DNA from: Oscillospiraceae bacterium
Lineage (GTDB): Bacteria > Bacillota > Clostridia > Oscillospirales > CAG-272
DNA: 64,000 bases
Direction: 5' to 3'
Assembly: GCA_015064285.1 (NCBI GenBank)
Contig: SVSN01000009.1
Location: 1 to 64,000 of the forward strand
Below the pieces are notes generated by a model. That model searched no databases, had not been told where the DNA came from, and worked only from the letters and a program-made list of their open reading frames with translations. The stretch's first letter is position 1, and the number at the start of each line of letters is the position of its first letter. Positions 29,020 to 38,346 of this stretch are shown here, one piece after another. Position numbers and translations under genes: made by a program.

Positions 29020-29134
29020 TCGGATAAGTGAGTAAGAAGTAAGAATAGCCCATAAGCTGAAAAGAGATAAGGGACGGAGGTGTTTTCAGAATACATCCGA
29101 CTTATCTCTTACTTCTTATTTTCGGGAAAAATAT

Positions 29135-29641
29135 ATGTTATTTGAAAAATATCTTGTGCCGGATCTGGTACTGAATTCCTTCCGAGAGGTTACGCCGGAG
29201 CTTCTTACTTCCCGCGGAATCCGGTTTATCCTGTCCGATATTGACAATACTCTTGTAACCTATGGCGATGCCGTGCCGACGCCGGATGTGCTGGCTTTTT
29301 TTGCCATGCTGGAGGAACACGGTGTAAAAATCGGTTTTCTCTCCAATAATCACGCAGAACGGGTGGAGCTGTTCAACCGGGAACTTGGGTATATCGCCGT
29401 GGCAGACGCAGGAAAGCCGGGAATCAGGAAGGCAAAGGAAGCTATGGAAAAGATGGGCGCAGTACCCGAAAACACCATGTTTCTGGGAGATCAGCTTCTG
29501 ACCGATGCTGCCTGTGCCAAACAGCTGGGCCTGTTTACTGTGATTGTCCCGCCCATCAAGGACAGAACGGATCTGTTCAACAAGTCCAAGCGCCTGATCG
29601 AAATCCCTTATATGCGCCGGTACAGGAAAAATCAGAAATAA
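29135..29641 (+). CDS. YqeG family HAD IIIA-type phosphatase
   Basis: LSDIDNTLVTYGD; LSNNHAERV; FLGDQLLTDAACAKQLGL. Confidence 0.88.
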   Translation: MLFEKYLVPDLVLNSFREVTPELLTSRGIRFILSDIDNTLVTYGDAVPTPDVLAFFAMLEEHGVKIGFLSNNHAERVELFNRELGYIAVADAGKPGIRKAKEAMEKMGAVPENTMFLGDQLLTDAACAKQLGLFTVIVPPIKDRTDLFNKSKRLIEIPYMRRYRKNQK

Positions 29642-29724
29642 AAATCCAGATATCAGAACAGCGGCATTTCCGGCAGGCATAGGAACCTGTGCGGATACTT
29701 ACGCCAAAAGAAAGGACATCCAAA

Positions 29725-30795
29725 ATGAACATTCAGGAAATTCGTTTCGCAAAACTGCGGGCACAGATGGAAGAAAGAGGACTGGACGCTGTATATGTAC
29801 GTGCAGCGGAAAATCATCTGTATATGTCCCACTTTGATAATCCCGACGGATATCTGTTTCTGACGAAGACCGACGGCTGGGTGTTTGCCGATTTCCGGTA
29901 TACCGAAGCTGCAAAGGAAGCCTCTTTCCCCGGTCTGCACGTATGCGAACCGGGTAAGCCCAAGGTGGAAGAACTGGTTGTCAGCGAAAACTGTAAACGG
30001 ATCGGTTATGAAGACGGTTCTCTGACCTGTGCGGCTCTGGCTGACCTGAAAAAGAGAATGCCTGAGGTGGAATGGGTACCCACCGGCGGAATGTTTTCCT
30101 ATATCCGTGCCGCCAAGACCCAGGATGAAGTGGATTCTATCGTGGCTGCTCAGCGGATTGCGGAGGGTGCGTTCCATCATCTGATGAAGGTGATAAACTA
30201 TGATATGACCGAGATCGAAGTGGCTGCGGAACTGGAATACTACATGAAGAAGAACGGCAGCGAAAAGCCCTCTTTCGATACCATCGCTGTATCCGGTACC
30301 GCTTCCGCCAGACCTCATGGTGTCCCCCGTCCCGTAAAGCTGGAAAAAGGCTTCCTGACCATGGACTATGGTGCTGTTGTCAACGGTTATCACTCTGATA
30401 TGACCCGTACCATCTGCATCGGCAAGGCAGACGAAACCCAGAAGAAGCTGTATGATACCGTTCTGAAGGCACAGCTGGCCGCTCTGGAAACCGCTGCACT
30501 GGGCGTGAAGAATGCCGACGTGGACAAGGCTGCCCGTGATATCATCGATGCCACCGAATTCAAGGGCACATTCGGACACAGCCTCGGTCACGGCGTGGGT
30601 CTGCTGATCCACGAAAGTCCCAGTGTATCCCAGTGGTCCGGTGATACTGTGCTCCATGCAGGTGAAATTATCACCGTGGAACCCGGTATCTATGTGGAAG
30701 GCAAGTACGGCTGCCGGATCGAAGATATGCTCTGGATCACCGAAAACGGAAAGATCAACCTGACAAACTGCCCCAAGGAACTGATCGAAATCTGA
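29725..30795 (+). CDS. M24 family Xaa-Pro aminopeptidase
   Basis: TMDYGAVVNGYHSDMTRT; GHSLGHGVGLLIHESP; ITVEPGIY; CRIEDMLWIT. Confidence 0.92.
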   Translation: MNIQEIRFAKLRAQMEERGLDAVYVRAAENHLYMSHFDNPDGYLFLTKTDGWVFADFRYTEAAKEASFPGLHVCEPGKPKVEELVVSENCKRIGYEDGSLTCAALADLKKRMPEVEWVPTGGMFSYIRAAKTQDEVDSIVAAQRIAEGAFHHLMKVINYDMTEIEVAAELEYYMKKNGSEKPSFDTIAVSGTASARPHGVPRPVKLEKGFLTMDYGAVVNGYHSDMTRTICIGKADETQKKLYDTVLKAQLAALETAALGVKNADVDKAARDIIDATEFKGTFGHSLGHGVGLLIHESPSVSQWSGDTVLHAGEIITVEPGIYVEGKYGCRIEDMLWITENGKINLTNCPKELIEI

Positions 30796-30854
30796 CTGTA
30801 ACAGAATACGGCTCTCACAACGGTTGAACCAGAGTGAGAGCCGCTTTTTTATGT

Positions 30855-32330
30855 TCAGTTTTCGTCCAGGAATTTTGCGTTGATTTCTTCCAGCTGTCCC
30901 AGCGCCATCTGTTCCGCCTTTTCGTAGCGGGAGGTGAAGTTGTCCGTGTATTCGTAGATCATATACAGCACTTCTGCAAAGTAGTTGCCCACCTTATAGA
31001 ACCAGCCCAGGTCGAACACCCGGGAGGACAGGATGATATCCAGCATGGCAATGCTTTCTTCGTCACGCATATACTTGTAGTTCAGCACCTGATCGTAGTA
31101 CACCGGGGTTACGATCTGTTCGGAATAATACGCCAGAGCTTCGATAATCATACCGCTGCGGTCTGCATTGTCCATGACGCCGGGCACACAGAAGAACATA
31201 CTGTGCCAGGAACCGACAGTGCTGTGGTATTTCTGCTGGGATTCGTCGTACTTGGGGTAGGGCAGGATCCCGAAATCGGCTTCCATATCCCGGAAAGAAG
31301 CGGCCAGATTCAGAAGCTGCAGGTAATACAGACTCTGCCCGTTTTTGAACATGGAAACCGGGGTTGTGATGTCATAACTGTCCCTCTGGTAGTTGTAGGA
31401 GACATTTTTGTCAAAGGCAAAGTCGGTGTACCGGTCCAGCACATCCACAACACTTTCGGTGTACAGGGTCAGCTCCAGCAGCCCTTCGCTGTTCAGGGTA
31501 GCGCACTTCACGCCGGTGGAATTGACAGCCGCCATAACCGTGTCGTCCCAGGTGATGGAGCCGAAGCGGTCATCGGTGGTCATCTGCCCATCCCCGTTGG
31601 TATCTGCGGCAACCAGCTTGGCGTATTCCCACATCTTTTCAAAGGTCCAGGTACCTTCCTGTACGGAGGAATACAGATCCGTAATGCCGAAGTCAGTGGC
31701 TACCTGCTGGTTGAAGAATACGGCAATGGTGCAGTCGTTGATGGCAGTGGAAACGGCACCGGTGGTGAAATAGGTTTTACCGGCGATCTTCATATCGGAA
31801 ACGGCGTTCTGATCCCACCAGGACTGGCTCAGATCAATATGGGGCATAGAGGACATTTCCGCAAGGAAGTCCCCCAGAACCAGTGTACAGGCATCGTATC
31901 CGCCCACCGTAGCGGCACCGTATGCAGCATCCCCCGCCAGAACAGAAGTGGAGATTGCCTGATAACCGGGGCCCATGCTGTTGCCGTCGATGTTGCCGGA
32001 CAGCTTTTCGTCGGTGATGTCCACATTGTAGCGTTCTTCCACGGCGGCATTCCGTTCAAACACAGCATCGTTCATCAGTTCGCCGGTCAGCTCTTCTGCG
32101 TGGAAGTCGTTTTTGTCCCAGCCGGATTCGCTGTTGCCGTGTACCAGAATGTGGAAATTGTGACCGTCCCAGTCGGCTTCCGGCAGGGTGTATGCCGGTT
32201 CGGTATCAGCATCTGCCGTATCGGTAGAAACGGGTGCGGTTTCGGGCGCTTCACCGTTTCCGCAGGCAATCAGAGGAAGGGTCATGGCCGCACAGAGCAT
32301 GGCGGCGAGAATTCTTTTGAACAGTTCCAT
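30855..32330 (-). CDS. Extracellular solute-binding-like lipoprotein
   Basis: Lipobox signal MELFKRILAAMLCAAMTLPLIACGNG; SBP-like architecture. Confidence 0.75.
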   Translation of the reverse strand: MELFKRILAAMLCAAMTLPLIACGNGEAPETAPVSTDTADADTEPAYTLPEADWDGHNFHILVHGNSESGWDKNDFHAEELTGELMNDAVFERNAAVEERYNVDITDEKLSGNIDGNSMGPGYQAISTSVLAGDAAYGAATVGGYDACTLVLGDFLAEMSSMPHIDLSQSWWDQNAVSDMKIAGKTYFTTGAVSTAINDCTIAVFFNQQVATDFGITDLYSSVQEGTWTFEKMWEYAKLVAADTNGDGQMTTDDRFGSITWDDTVMAAVNSTGVKCATLNSEGLLELTLYTESVVDVLDRYTDFAFDKNVSYNYQRDSYDITTPVSMFKNGQSLYYLQLLNLAASFRDMEADFGILPYPKYDESQQKYHSTVGSWHSMFFCVPGVMDNADRSGMIIEALAYYSEQIVTPVYYDQVLNYKYMRDEESIAMLDIILSSRVFDLGWFYKVGNYFAEVLYMIYEYTDNFTSRYEKAEQMALGQLEEINAKFLDEN

Positions 32331-32350
32331 GATATATATCCTTTCTTATG

Positions 32351-33319
32351 TCAGAGTCCCAGATATTTTTCCAGAATCATACCGTATTCCCCGATGGGCG
32401 GTTCCCCGTGGAGGATGTGGTATTCTTCGCAGATGTAGGAAGCAAAGGTTTTGATGTGGGGAATTCCCATGGAAGTGTAAAACTCAGTATCGGCATCACA
32501 CACATCGGCATGGAAGGGTACCTTCACAGGCGGCATTTTATAACCGGAGTATAATGCGTTGTCCAGCCAGTATTCCAGCACATGGGTAGTTTCCGCCGGG
32601 AAAACGGTCAGCAGGTCTTCCAGAAGTTTACAGTATGCAGGGCCCCTTTGGTCTGAGGGATCGGTAAGGGGCTTTGCATGATCCCTGTCCATAGGTGCAA
32701 ATTCCAGAAATACATTTTCCGCCGGTGCAATATTCGGCAGGCATTTGGCATCCGCATAGGCAAGATAAGCTGCCGTGGCTTTGGAATCGTATGCCTTTAC
32801 ACCCGCTGCAATGGCGTTGGCTGTCAGGATGCCCTGATCCGCTCCGTTCAGCCTGGCCGCTCTGCATTTTTCACAGGAACAGCCGGCTTTTGCCGCATCA
32901 TCCAGCCAGAAGAAGTACCGGTGGGATTTCTGCCGCAGTTTTTTCGCCAGCTGATAAGCCCCTTCAGACACGCGTTCCAGTGCTTCCGGCGAGGAGGGAC
33001 ACAGGTTGCAGTCATTTGTCCGGGTACCGTCTTCCTTTACACGGAACATGGAGGGGTTTTTCTCAAACAGGTCTCTGGGCAGAAGCCATTCCAGGGCGTG
33101 CAGTTCGTATTCCACGTCCACATCTGCTTCTTCCAGCTTGTCTATGATCCGTCTGCCATCCGGTTTGTCCAGCGCATCCAGCAGCGCATCCACGCTGCCC
33201 TGGCCCGGAAGAGCAATTTTATGTACGCCGAGAGATGTCAGATTCCCTTCTTTGCACCAACGGATCCAGTGATCACACAGATCTTCATACAGCAGTACAA
33301 CACCGCGTGTAGGTTTCAT
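32351..33319 (-). CDS. DUF4838-like putative glycoside hydrolase
   Basis: MKPTRGVVLLYEDLCDHWIRWCKEG...; ALEWLLPRDLFEKNPSMFRVKEDGTRTND; start re-called to 33319 with upstream AGGAGG-like SD. Confidence 0.65.
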   Translation of the reverse strand: MKPTRGVVLLYEDLCDHWIRWCKEGNLTSLGVHKIALPGQGSVDALLDALDKPDGRRIIDKLEEADVDVEYELHALEWLLPRDLFEKNPSMFRVKEDGTRTNDCNLCPSSPEALERVSEGAYQLAKKLRQKSHRYFFWLDDAAKAGCSCEKCRAARLNGADQGILTANAIAAGVKAYDSKATAAYLAYADAKCLPNIAPAENVFLEFAPMDRDHAKPLTDPSDQRGPAYCKLLEDLLTVFPAETTHVLEYWLDNALYSGYKMPPVKVPFHADVCDADTEFYTSMGIPHIKTFASYICEEYHILHGEPPIGEYGMILEKYLGL

Positions 33320-33356
33320 GTTTTTCCTCCTCTCAGGGTTTACGTATTTATACTTT

Positions 33357-35927
33357 TTATTTCTGATCCCGCCAGAACCGTTCCAGAATCCGTTCCAGTG
33401 CATCCGGGTCGGCGGTATATCTGATGTGAAGCCAGTGAGCGGGGAAGAGCAGCTTTGTGCCCGGTTCATTGTAGCGGTCATCGATCAGCAGTACCATGCC
33501 TCTGTCGGTTTCAGAGCGGATAACCCGGCCCGCTGCCTGCAGAACCTTGTTCATACCCGGATAAATGTAAGCAAATTCCCGGCCGTTTTCCGATTTGTTC
33601 TGGTAGTACTCTGCCACCAGATTGGATTGTGCCGAAAGTCCCGGCAGACCCGTTCCCACAATAATCGCACCGATCAGGGAATTGCCCCGCAGATCGATCC
33701 CTTCCGAGAACATACCGCCCAGTACACAGAACCCCACCAGATGGGGATATTTTCCGCTTTCAAAGGCACCAAGGAATTTCTCACGATCCCCATACACCAT
33801 ACCGGTTTTCTGCTGCAGGGCAGGGATGTGGGGACAGATTCGCCGGAACCATTTGTATACGGATTTCATATAGGCATAAGAGGGGAAATAAACGATATAA
33901 TGCCCCTCTTTGGCTTCCACGGCACGGGCGATGATTTCTGCAGTATCTTCCGCCGTTCCTTTGCGGTCGCTGTACCGGGTGCTGATGCCATCGTAGGCTA
34001 CCAGGCAGAGATTGTCTTTTTCGTAAGGGGAAGGCAGATCCAGATAAACACTGTCCTCGGAACCTGTGACACTCTGATAATATTCCGCCGGAGAAAGGGT
34101 TGCCGAGAAAAATATGGAAGCCCTGGCAGATTTCAGCATGGTGTCCAGCACGCCTCCGGGATCCAGACAGAGAATCTGTACCGTCACACCGCTTTGTACA
34201 GCAGAACTTTGTTCCGTGGGCATCTCACTTTCCGCAAAGAAGCAGAAGCGTTCGTCCGCATAGTCCGCCGTGCCGGTAAACTGCTGCAGAAGCTGACGGA
34301 ACGGTACCAGTTCTCCGGCGAATTCATGCCGGTCGCGGATCTGCTTTCCCAGATACCGCTGGAGTGGGCCGAACCGTTTTTCCAGATCCGGCAGCTGTGT
34401 ACTTCGCCAGTGACCGATCTTTTTTTCTGTTCCGCCGTCGTTTGTCAGGTAGGATTCTTTTTCACAGAGCTTCGCCATTCGCCGGAACCAGTTTTCCACC
34501 GGCACAAGGACAGCTTCAAAGCTCTCGTCTTCGGCAAAAAGTTTATCTTTCACCTGCCGCAGCCGCCGGATATCCTCATATGTCAGAGAGGCAGAATACA
34601 TGTTCCGTGCCCGATCCGGCAGGTTATGGGCTTCATCAATCAGAAAAACGTATTTTTCTTTCCGTTTTACGTCTTTGAAATACCGCCGGAGCCGCATCCG
34701 GTCGTCAAAGAGATAGTTGTAATCGCAGATCACAAGATCGCAGAATTCGCTGAGCCCAAGCGCCAGCTCGTGGGGGCATATGTCGTGGTCGGAAGCGACT
34801 TCTCTGATCCTCTCCGGGGTATAGATGTTGCCGCTTTCCAGCAGAGTAAGCAGCGCATCCGACTGCCGTTCTTCCCAGGACTGCCATTCCCTTGTGCTGC
34901 CGGCTGTCCGGAAAGCGCCGCTCATTCCATGCAGAGACGGACAGATGGGACATTTCAGCGCCATGCTGGTTTCTCCGTCAATCTCCAGAGATGGACAGAG
35001 GTTTTCCTTGGCCAGCAGAAGTATAGCCCGCATATGGGGAGCATACCGGGAAATCCGTGCTGCCGCATCCAGAGCCGCTTTTCCGGTGATGGTTTTGGCT
35101 GTGCTGTAAAAAATTCTGTCGCATCGCCCCTGGCCGACTGCACGCAGCGCCGGATACAGACTGGACATGGTTTTTCCTATGCCGCAGGGAGCGGAAACAA
35201 ACAGTCTTCCGCCATGCCGGATGGTGCGGGCAGCTTCGGTGACAAAATCCCTCTGTCCGGGACGGATGGTGGGGTAGGGAAAGGGCAGTGCGGTCAGTTC
35301 CTCCAGCCGCAGGGTCGCACGTTCCTTGCCGATTTGCAGAAAAGGCATAGCCCGCCGCAGCAGACCTGTGACAAAAGCTGACAGCATGGACAGAGCGAAT
35401 TCCGCTTTCCAGCTCCGTTTGGCGCCATCGGAACGGCGCATAAAAGTGATCGCTATGGCTGCCTGTTCTACCTGACTGGTCTGGCATAACATATAGGCAT
35501 AGCAGACTGCCTGGGCGAAATGGGAAGGTACCGAAAAGGGTGTGGGGTTGTCCCGGAAGGAAGAGACGGTTTTGATCTCCTCAACAGTATGGATCCGCCC
35601 GTCAAAGGCAATACTATCAGAACGGCCATGCAGTTCGATCCGCTGACCGTCCATCTCAAAGGCCCATGCCAGCTCCACTTCCGCCCCGGCAACAATGGTA
35701 TCTCCCTCCGCGGAAAGCCGGTCTGTCTGCAGCTGATTGTGCATCCGGATTCCCTCAGCCAGAGGATCACTATCCGGTCGGACATCGCCGGCTTCATCGT
35801 CTGCATCCCATACCTGTCGGAAACCGTATTTTTCGGTTGTAAAAGCAGGTCGTTCCACGCTGCGGGCGTAAGAAGCCAGTTCGGTTACGGTGATTATGAT
35901 GGTGTCATCGCTTTTTCTGTAGTCCAC
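33357..35927 (-). CDS. DinG/XPD-type DNA helicase with N-terminal PD-(D/E)XK-like nuclease region
   Basis: GRSDSIAF..VEEIKT nuclease-like motif; APCGIGKTMSSLYPAL Walker A; Fe-S Cys set; IDEAHNLPD DEAH box. GTG start at 35927 is tentative. Confidence 0.82.
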   Translation of the reverse strand: MDYRKSDDTIIITVTELASYARSVERPAFTTEKYGFRQVWDADDEAGDVRPDSDPLAEGIRMHNQLQTDRLSAEGDTIVAGAEVELAWAFEMDGQRIELHGRSDSIAFDGRIHTVEEIKTVSSFRDNPTPFSVPSHFAQAVCYAYMLCQTSQVEQAAIAITFMRRSDGAKRSWKAEFALSMLSAFVTGLLRRAMPFLQIGKERATLRLEELTALPFPYPTIRPGQRDFVTEAARTIRHGGRLFVSAPCGIGKTMSSLYPALRAVGQGRCDRIFYSTAKTITGKAALDAAARISRYAPHMRAILLLAKENLCPSLEIDGETSMALKCPICPSLHGMSGAFRTAGSTREWQSWEERQSDALLTLLESGNIYTPERIREVASDHDICPHELALGLSEFCDLVICDYNYLFDDRMRLRRYFKDVKRKEKYVFLIDEAHNLPDRARNMYSASLTYEDIRRLRQVKDKLFAEDESFEAVLVPVENWFRRMAKLCEKESYLTNDGGTEKKIGHWRSTQLPDLEKRFGPLQRYLGKQIRDRHEFAGELVPFRQLLQQFTGTADYADERFCFFAESEMPTEQSSAVQSGVTVQILCLDPGGVLDTMLKSARASIFFSATLSPAEYYQSVTGSEDSVYLDLPSPYEKDNLCLVAYDGISTRYSDRKGTAEDTAEIIARAVEAKEGHYIVYFPSYAYMKSVYKWFRRICPHIPALQQKTGMVYGDREKFLGAFESGKYPHLVGFCVLGGMFSEGIDLRGNSLIGAIIVGTGLPGLSAQSNLVAEYYQNKSENGREFAYIYPGMNKVLQAAGRVIRSETDRGMVLLIDDRYNEPGTKLLFPAHWLHIRYTADPDALERILERFWRDQK

Positions 35928-36111
35928 AGCCCGGCCTGCCTTTCCCGTCAGATGATTTGTTTGTATTATAACATACTTTGGAATGGATGGCAATGGTTTT
36001 TTCTCTGCTTTCCGAACAGACAGAACAGGATGGAAAACTCCGGATTGACAACCCTGAAAAACTCTGCTATAATAATGCAAAACGACAGATATACAGATAA
36101 AGGAACAAATT

Positions 36112-36753
36112 ATGGTACTTGCCCCCAAGGAAACCACCGTAGCCTACCGCTGTCCGGAATGCGGCGCACTGGTGATGAGTATGGTCGGTGTATTCACGCT
36201 GACTGCTGATATGATGCGCCTGAAATGTCCCTGCGAAGGCTCCGCACTGGAAATCATCTACACAAAAGATAAAAAGGTGCGTCTGAACGTGCCCTGTTTT
36301 GCCTGCCCCAGTCCCCACAGCTTCCAGATTTCTTCTCAGATTTTCTTCGAGAAAGAGCTGTTCGCCCTCCCCTGTGCTTACTCAGGGCTTGATATCTGCT
36401 TCATCGGAAAAGCTGATAAGGTGCAGCAGGCTGCCAAAGAAGCGGAAGAAGAACTGATGGAACTGCTGGGCGACACGGATTTTGAAACCTATGCCGCCGC
36501 CCGGGGAGAACGGGGAGAACTGACTGATCCTCAGGTTTACGACATCGTGCTGTATGTGATCCAGGAACTGCAGGACGAAGGTGCGGTGCACTGCCACTGT
36601 CCCGAAGGAGAAGGGGAATATGTGGTAGATATTCTTGCCGACATGATCCGGGTGACCTGTAAGAACTGTGCTGCCTCCGTGGAGATCCCCACCGGCAGTC
36701 TGACCGCCGCCCGGGACTTTCTGGAAACCTGTGACCGGCTGGATCTGACTTAA
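36112..36753 (+). CDS. CpXC domain protein
   Basis: YRCPECGAL ... KCPC; CFACPSPHSF; DTDFETYAAARGERGE. Confidence 0.75.
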   Translation: MVLAPKETTVAYRCPECGALVMSMVGVFTLTADMMRLKCPCEGSALEIIYTKDKKVRLNVPCFACPSPHSFQISSQIFFEKELFALPCAYSGLDICFIGKADKVQQAAKEAEEELMELLGDTDFETYAAARGERGELTDPQVYDIVLYVIQELQDEGAVHCHCPEGEGEYVVDILADMIRVTCKNCAASVEIPTGSLTAARDFLETCDRLDLT

Positions 36754-36816
36754 TCAGGTAAGAGGTAAGAAATAAGTCAATGATGATCAACTAAACTTTC
36801 AAAAAACGAAAACTAT

Positions 36817-36974
36817 GTAGGGCGGGATGCCCACATCCCGCCGACGAACATTTTGCAAATGGCGTATTTCTGTACGTGATTCATACAATTTTGTTCTCAA
36901 AACCATTTGTTTTTTCACAGGAAGTGGTTGAATACCATACTATACGACGGCGGGATGTAGGCATCCCGCCCTAC
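36817..36974. repeat. MITE/BIME-like element with 27-bp terminal inverted repeats
   Basis: Left GTAGGGCGGGATGCCCACATCCCGCCG; right CGGCGGGATGTAGGCATCCCGCCCTAC; 26/27 inverted match, and each TIR is itself a 9-bp-stem hairpin. Confidence 0.75.
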
Positions 36975-37246
36975 CGTTGGTACAGCCAACAGAAGTGGAG
37001 TTAATCATCGTTTGCATAAGAAATACCCGGTTATACCGGAAGAAAGAAACGGCCTGTACAGTACGGGTCGTTTTTTGTCCCCACGATACCTCTTACTTCT
37101 GACATCTTATCTCTTACATCCCATTCACCCCTCCCCTTGCGTCTGCATATTCTGGTAACAGAGCGGCAGAAGAAACGCTCTCCGTCGGGAGATCCTGACG
37201 GCCGGGATGCTTCGCGCATCTGCGCGTAAAAAGAAAGGGTAAAAAT

Positions 37247-37336
37247 ATGGGATGCTTCTGCAATATTTTTGAAAACAACGAATGGATCTGGATCCTGATT
37301 CTTCTGCTGATCCTGTTCTGTTCCTGCTGCCACTGA
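37247..37336 (+). CDS. Putative 29-aa Cys-rich membrane microprotein
   Basis: ATG..TGA encodes MGCFCNIFENNEWIWILILLLILFCSCCH; AAGAAAGGGT upstream; terminator downstream. Confidence 0.5.
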   Translation: MGCFCNIFENNEWIWILILLLILFCSCCH

Positions 37337-37396
37337 AAACACCTGTCATACAAAAGAACGGTTATCCTCTTTCGGGGATAGCCGTTCTTTGGCTTA

Positions 37397-38341
37397 TCAG
37401 ACCGTGAGTATACCTGCAGCCACCGAAAAAACCAGAAGCACCAGTACATACAGCAGCAGAAACCGCTTCCGGAATATGGTGCCGATGGCGGCAAGGGATG
37501 TGATCCGGGTGGCAGGGCCTACTGTCAGAAACGCCAGTGCACTGCCTCGGGAAAGTCCTTTGCTCATCAGAGAAGCGATCATGGGAATGGTACCGCCGCC
37601 GCAGGCATATATGGGAATTCCGGCAGCCGCCGCCAGCAGAATTCCTGCGGGAGATGTGGTATCCACCTGTCCGAACAGCAGATCCATGGGCAGCAGATCC
37701 ACAAAGGCCGCAATGCCGATACCGATGCACATCATCTTCCCCACAAACAGCAGATTCTTTCCGCTGTCCCGCAGGTACTGCTTTCCGTCAAAAACTTTTT
37801 TCGGCCGGTTCAGAATTTCTTCTTCCGAAACCCGTCCGGCAGCAACCGCTTTCCGCACTACAAAACCGTGAGGCAGAAGGAAGGTCAGACCCCCGCACAG
37901 CATGGAGAACAGAAATACACAAAGCAGTCTGAGCAGTGCCATGGACCAGCCCAGTCCCCCCACCGTCATCACAAACAGCTGGGGATTCATCATGGAAGAC
38001 GCCGCCAGAAAGGCGATCAGCGGTGCCAGCGCCACTCCGCCGTGGTACAGCGTAATCAGCACCGGTACCGTTCCATATGTACACAGGGGCGAAAGAATCC
38101 CCAGAACCGCGGCACTGAGTACGGATATCCCCCGGTACTTTTTTGTGAACCGGAAGATCAGCTTTGTCCAGGAGGTGTATTTCAGAAGTTCCCCCAGCAG
38201 TGTTCCCAGTATTACATAGGGAAACAGCTCCGTGAAGTATTCCAGTATGCCGCTGACCAGATCCCAGAGCACGGAGCGGAAAAAGATGGGATCCGAGAAG
38301 GCAGAAAACCATGCGGCAAGTTCACCGAAAAAACGGGTCAT
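37397..38341 (-). CDS. Permease (DUF318/YraQ-like)
   Basis: Multi-TM; YVILGTLLGELLKYT; SPLCTYGTVPVLITLYHGG; YACGGGTIPMI. Confidence 0.8.
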   Translation of the reverse strand: MTRFFGELAAWFSAFSDPIFFRSVLWDLVSGILEYFTELFPYVILGTLLGELLKYTSWTKLIFRFTKKYRGISVLSAAVLGILSPLCTYGTVPVLITLYHGGVALAPLIAFLAASSMMNPQLFVMTVGGLGWSMALLRLLCVFLFSMLCGGLTFLLPHGFVVRKAVAAGRVSEEEILNRPKKVFDGKQYLRDSGKNLLFVGKMMCIGIGIAAFVDLLPMDLLFGQVDTTSPAGILLAAAAGIPIYACGGGTIPMIASLMSKGLSRGSALAFLTVGPATRITSLAAIGTIFRKRFLLLYVLVLLVFSVAAGILTV

Positions 38342-38346
38342 AGGGA

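Noticed and set aside
37150-37246. Small ORFs in the 37031-37494 region
   Set aside because: Overlapping Arg/Pro/Ser-rich translations with no SD or motif; only the 29-aa ORF at 37247 looked plausible.
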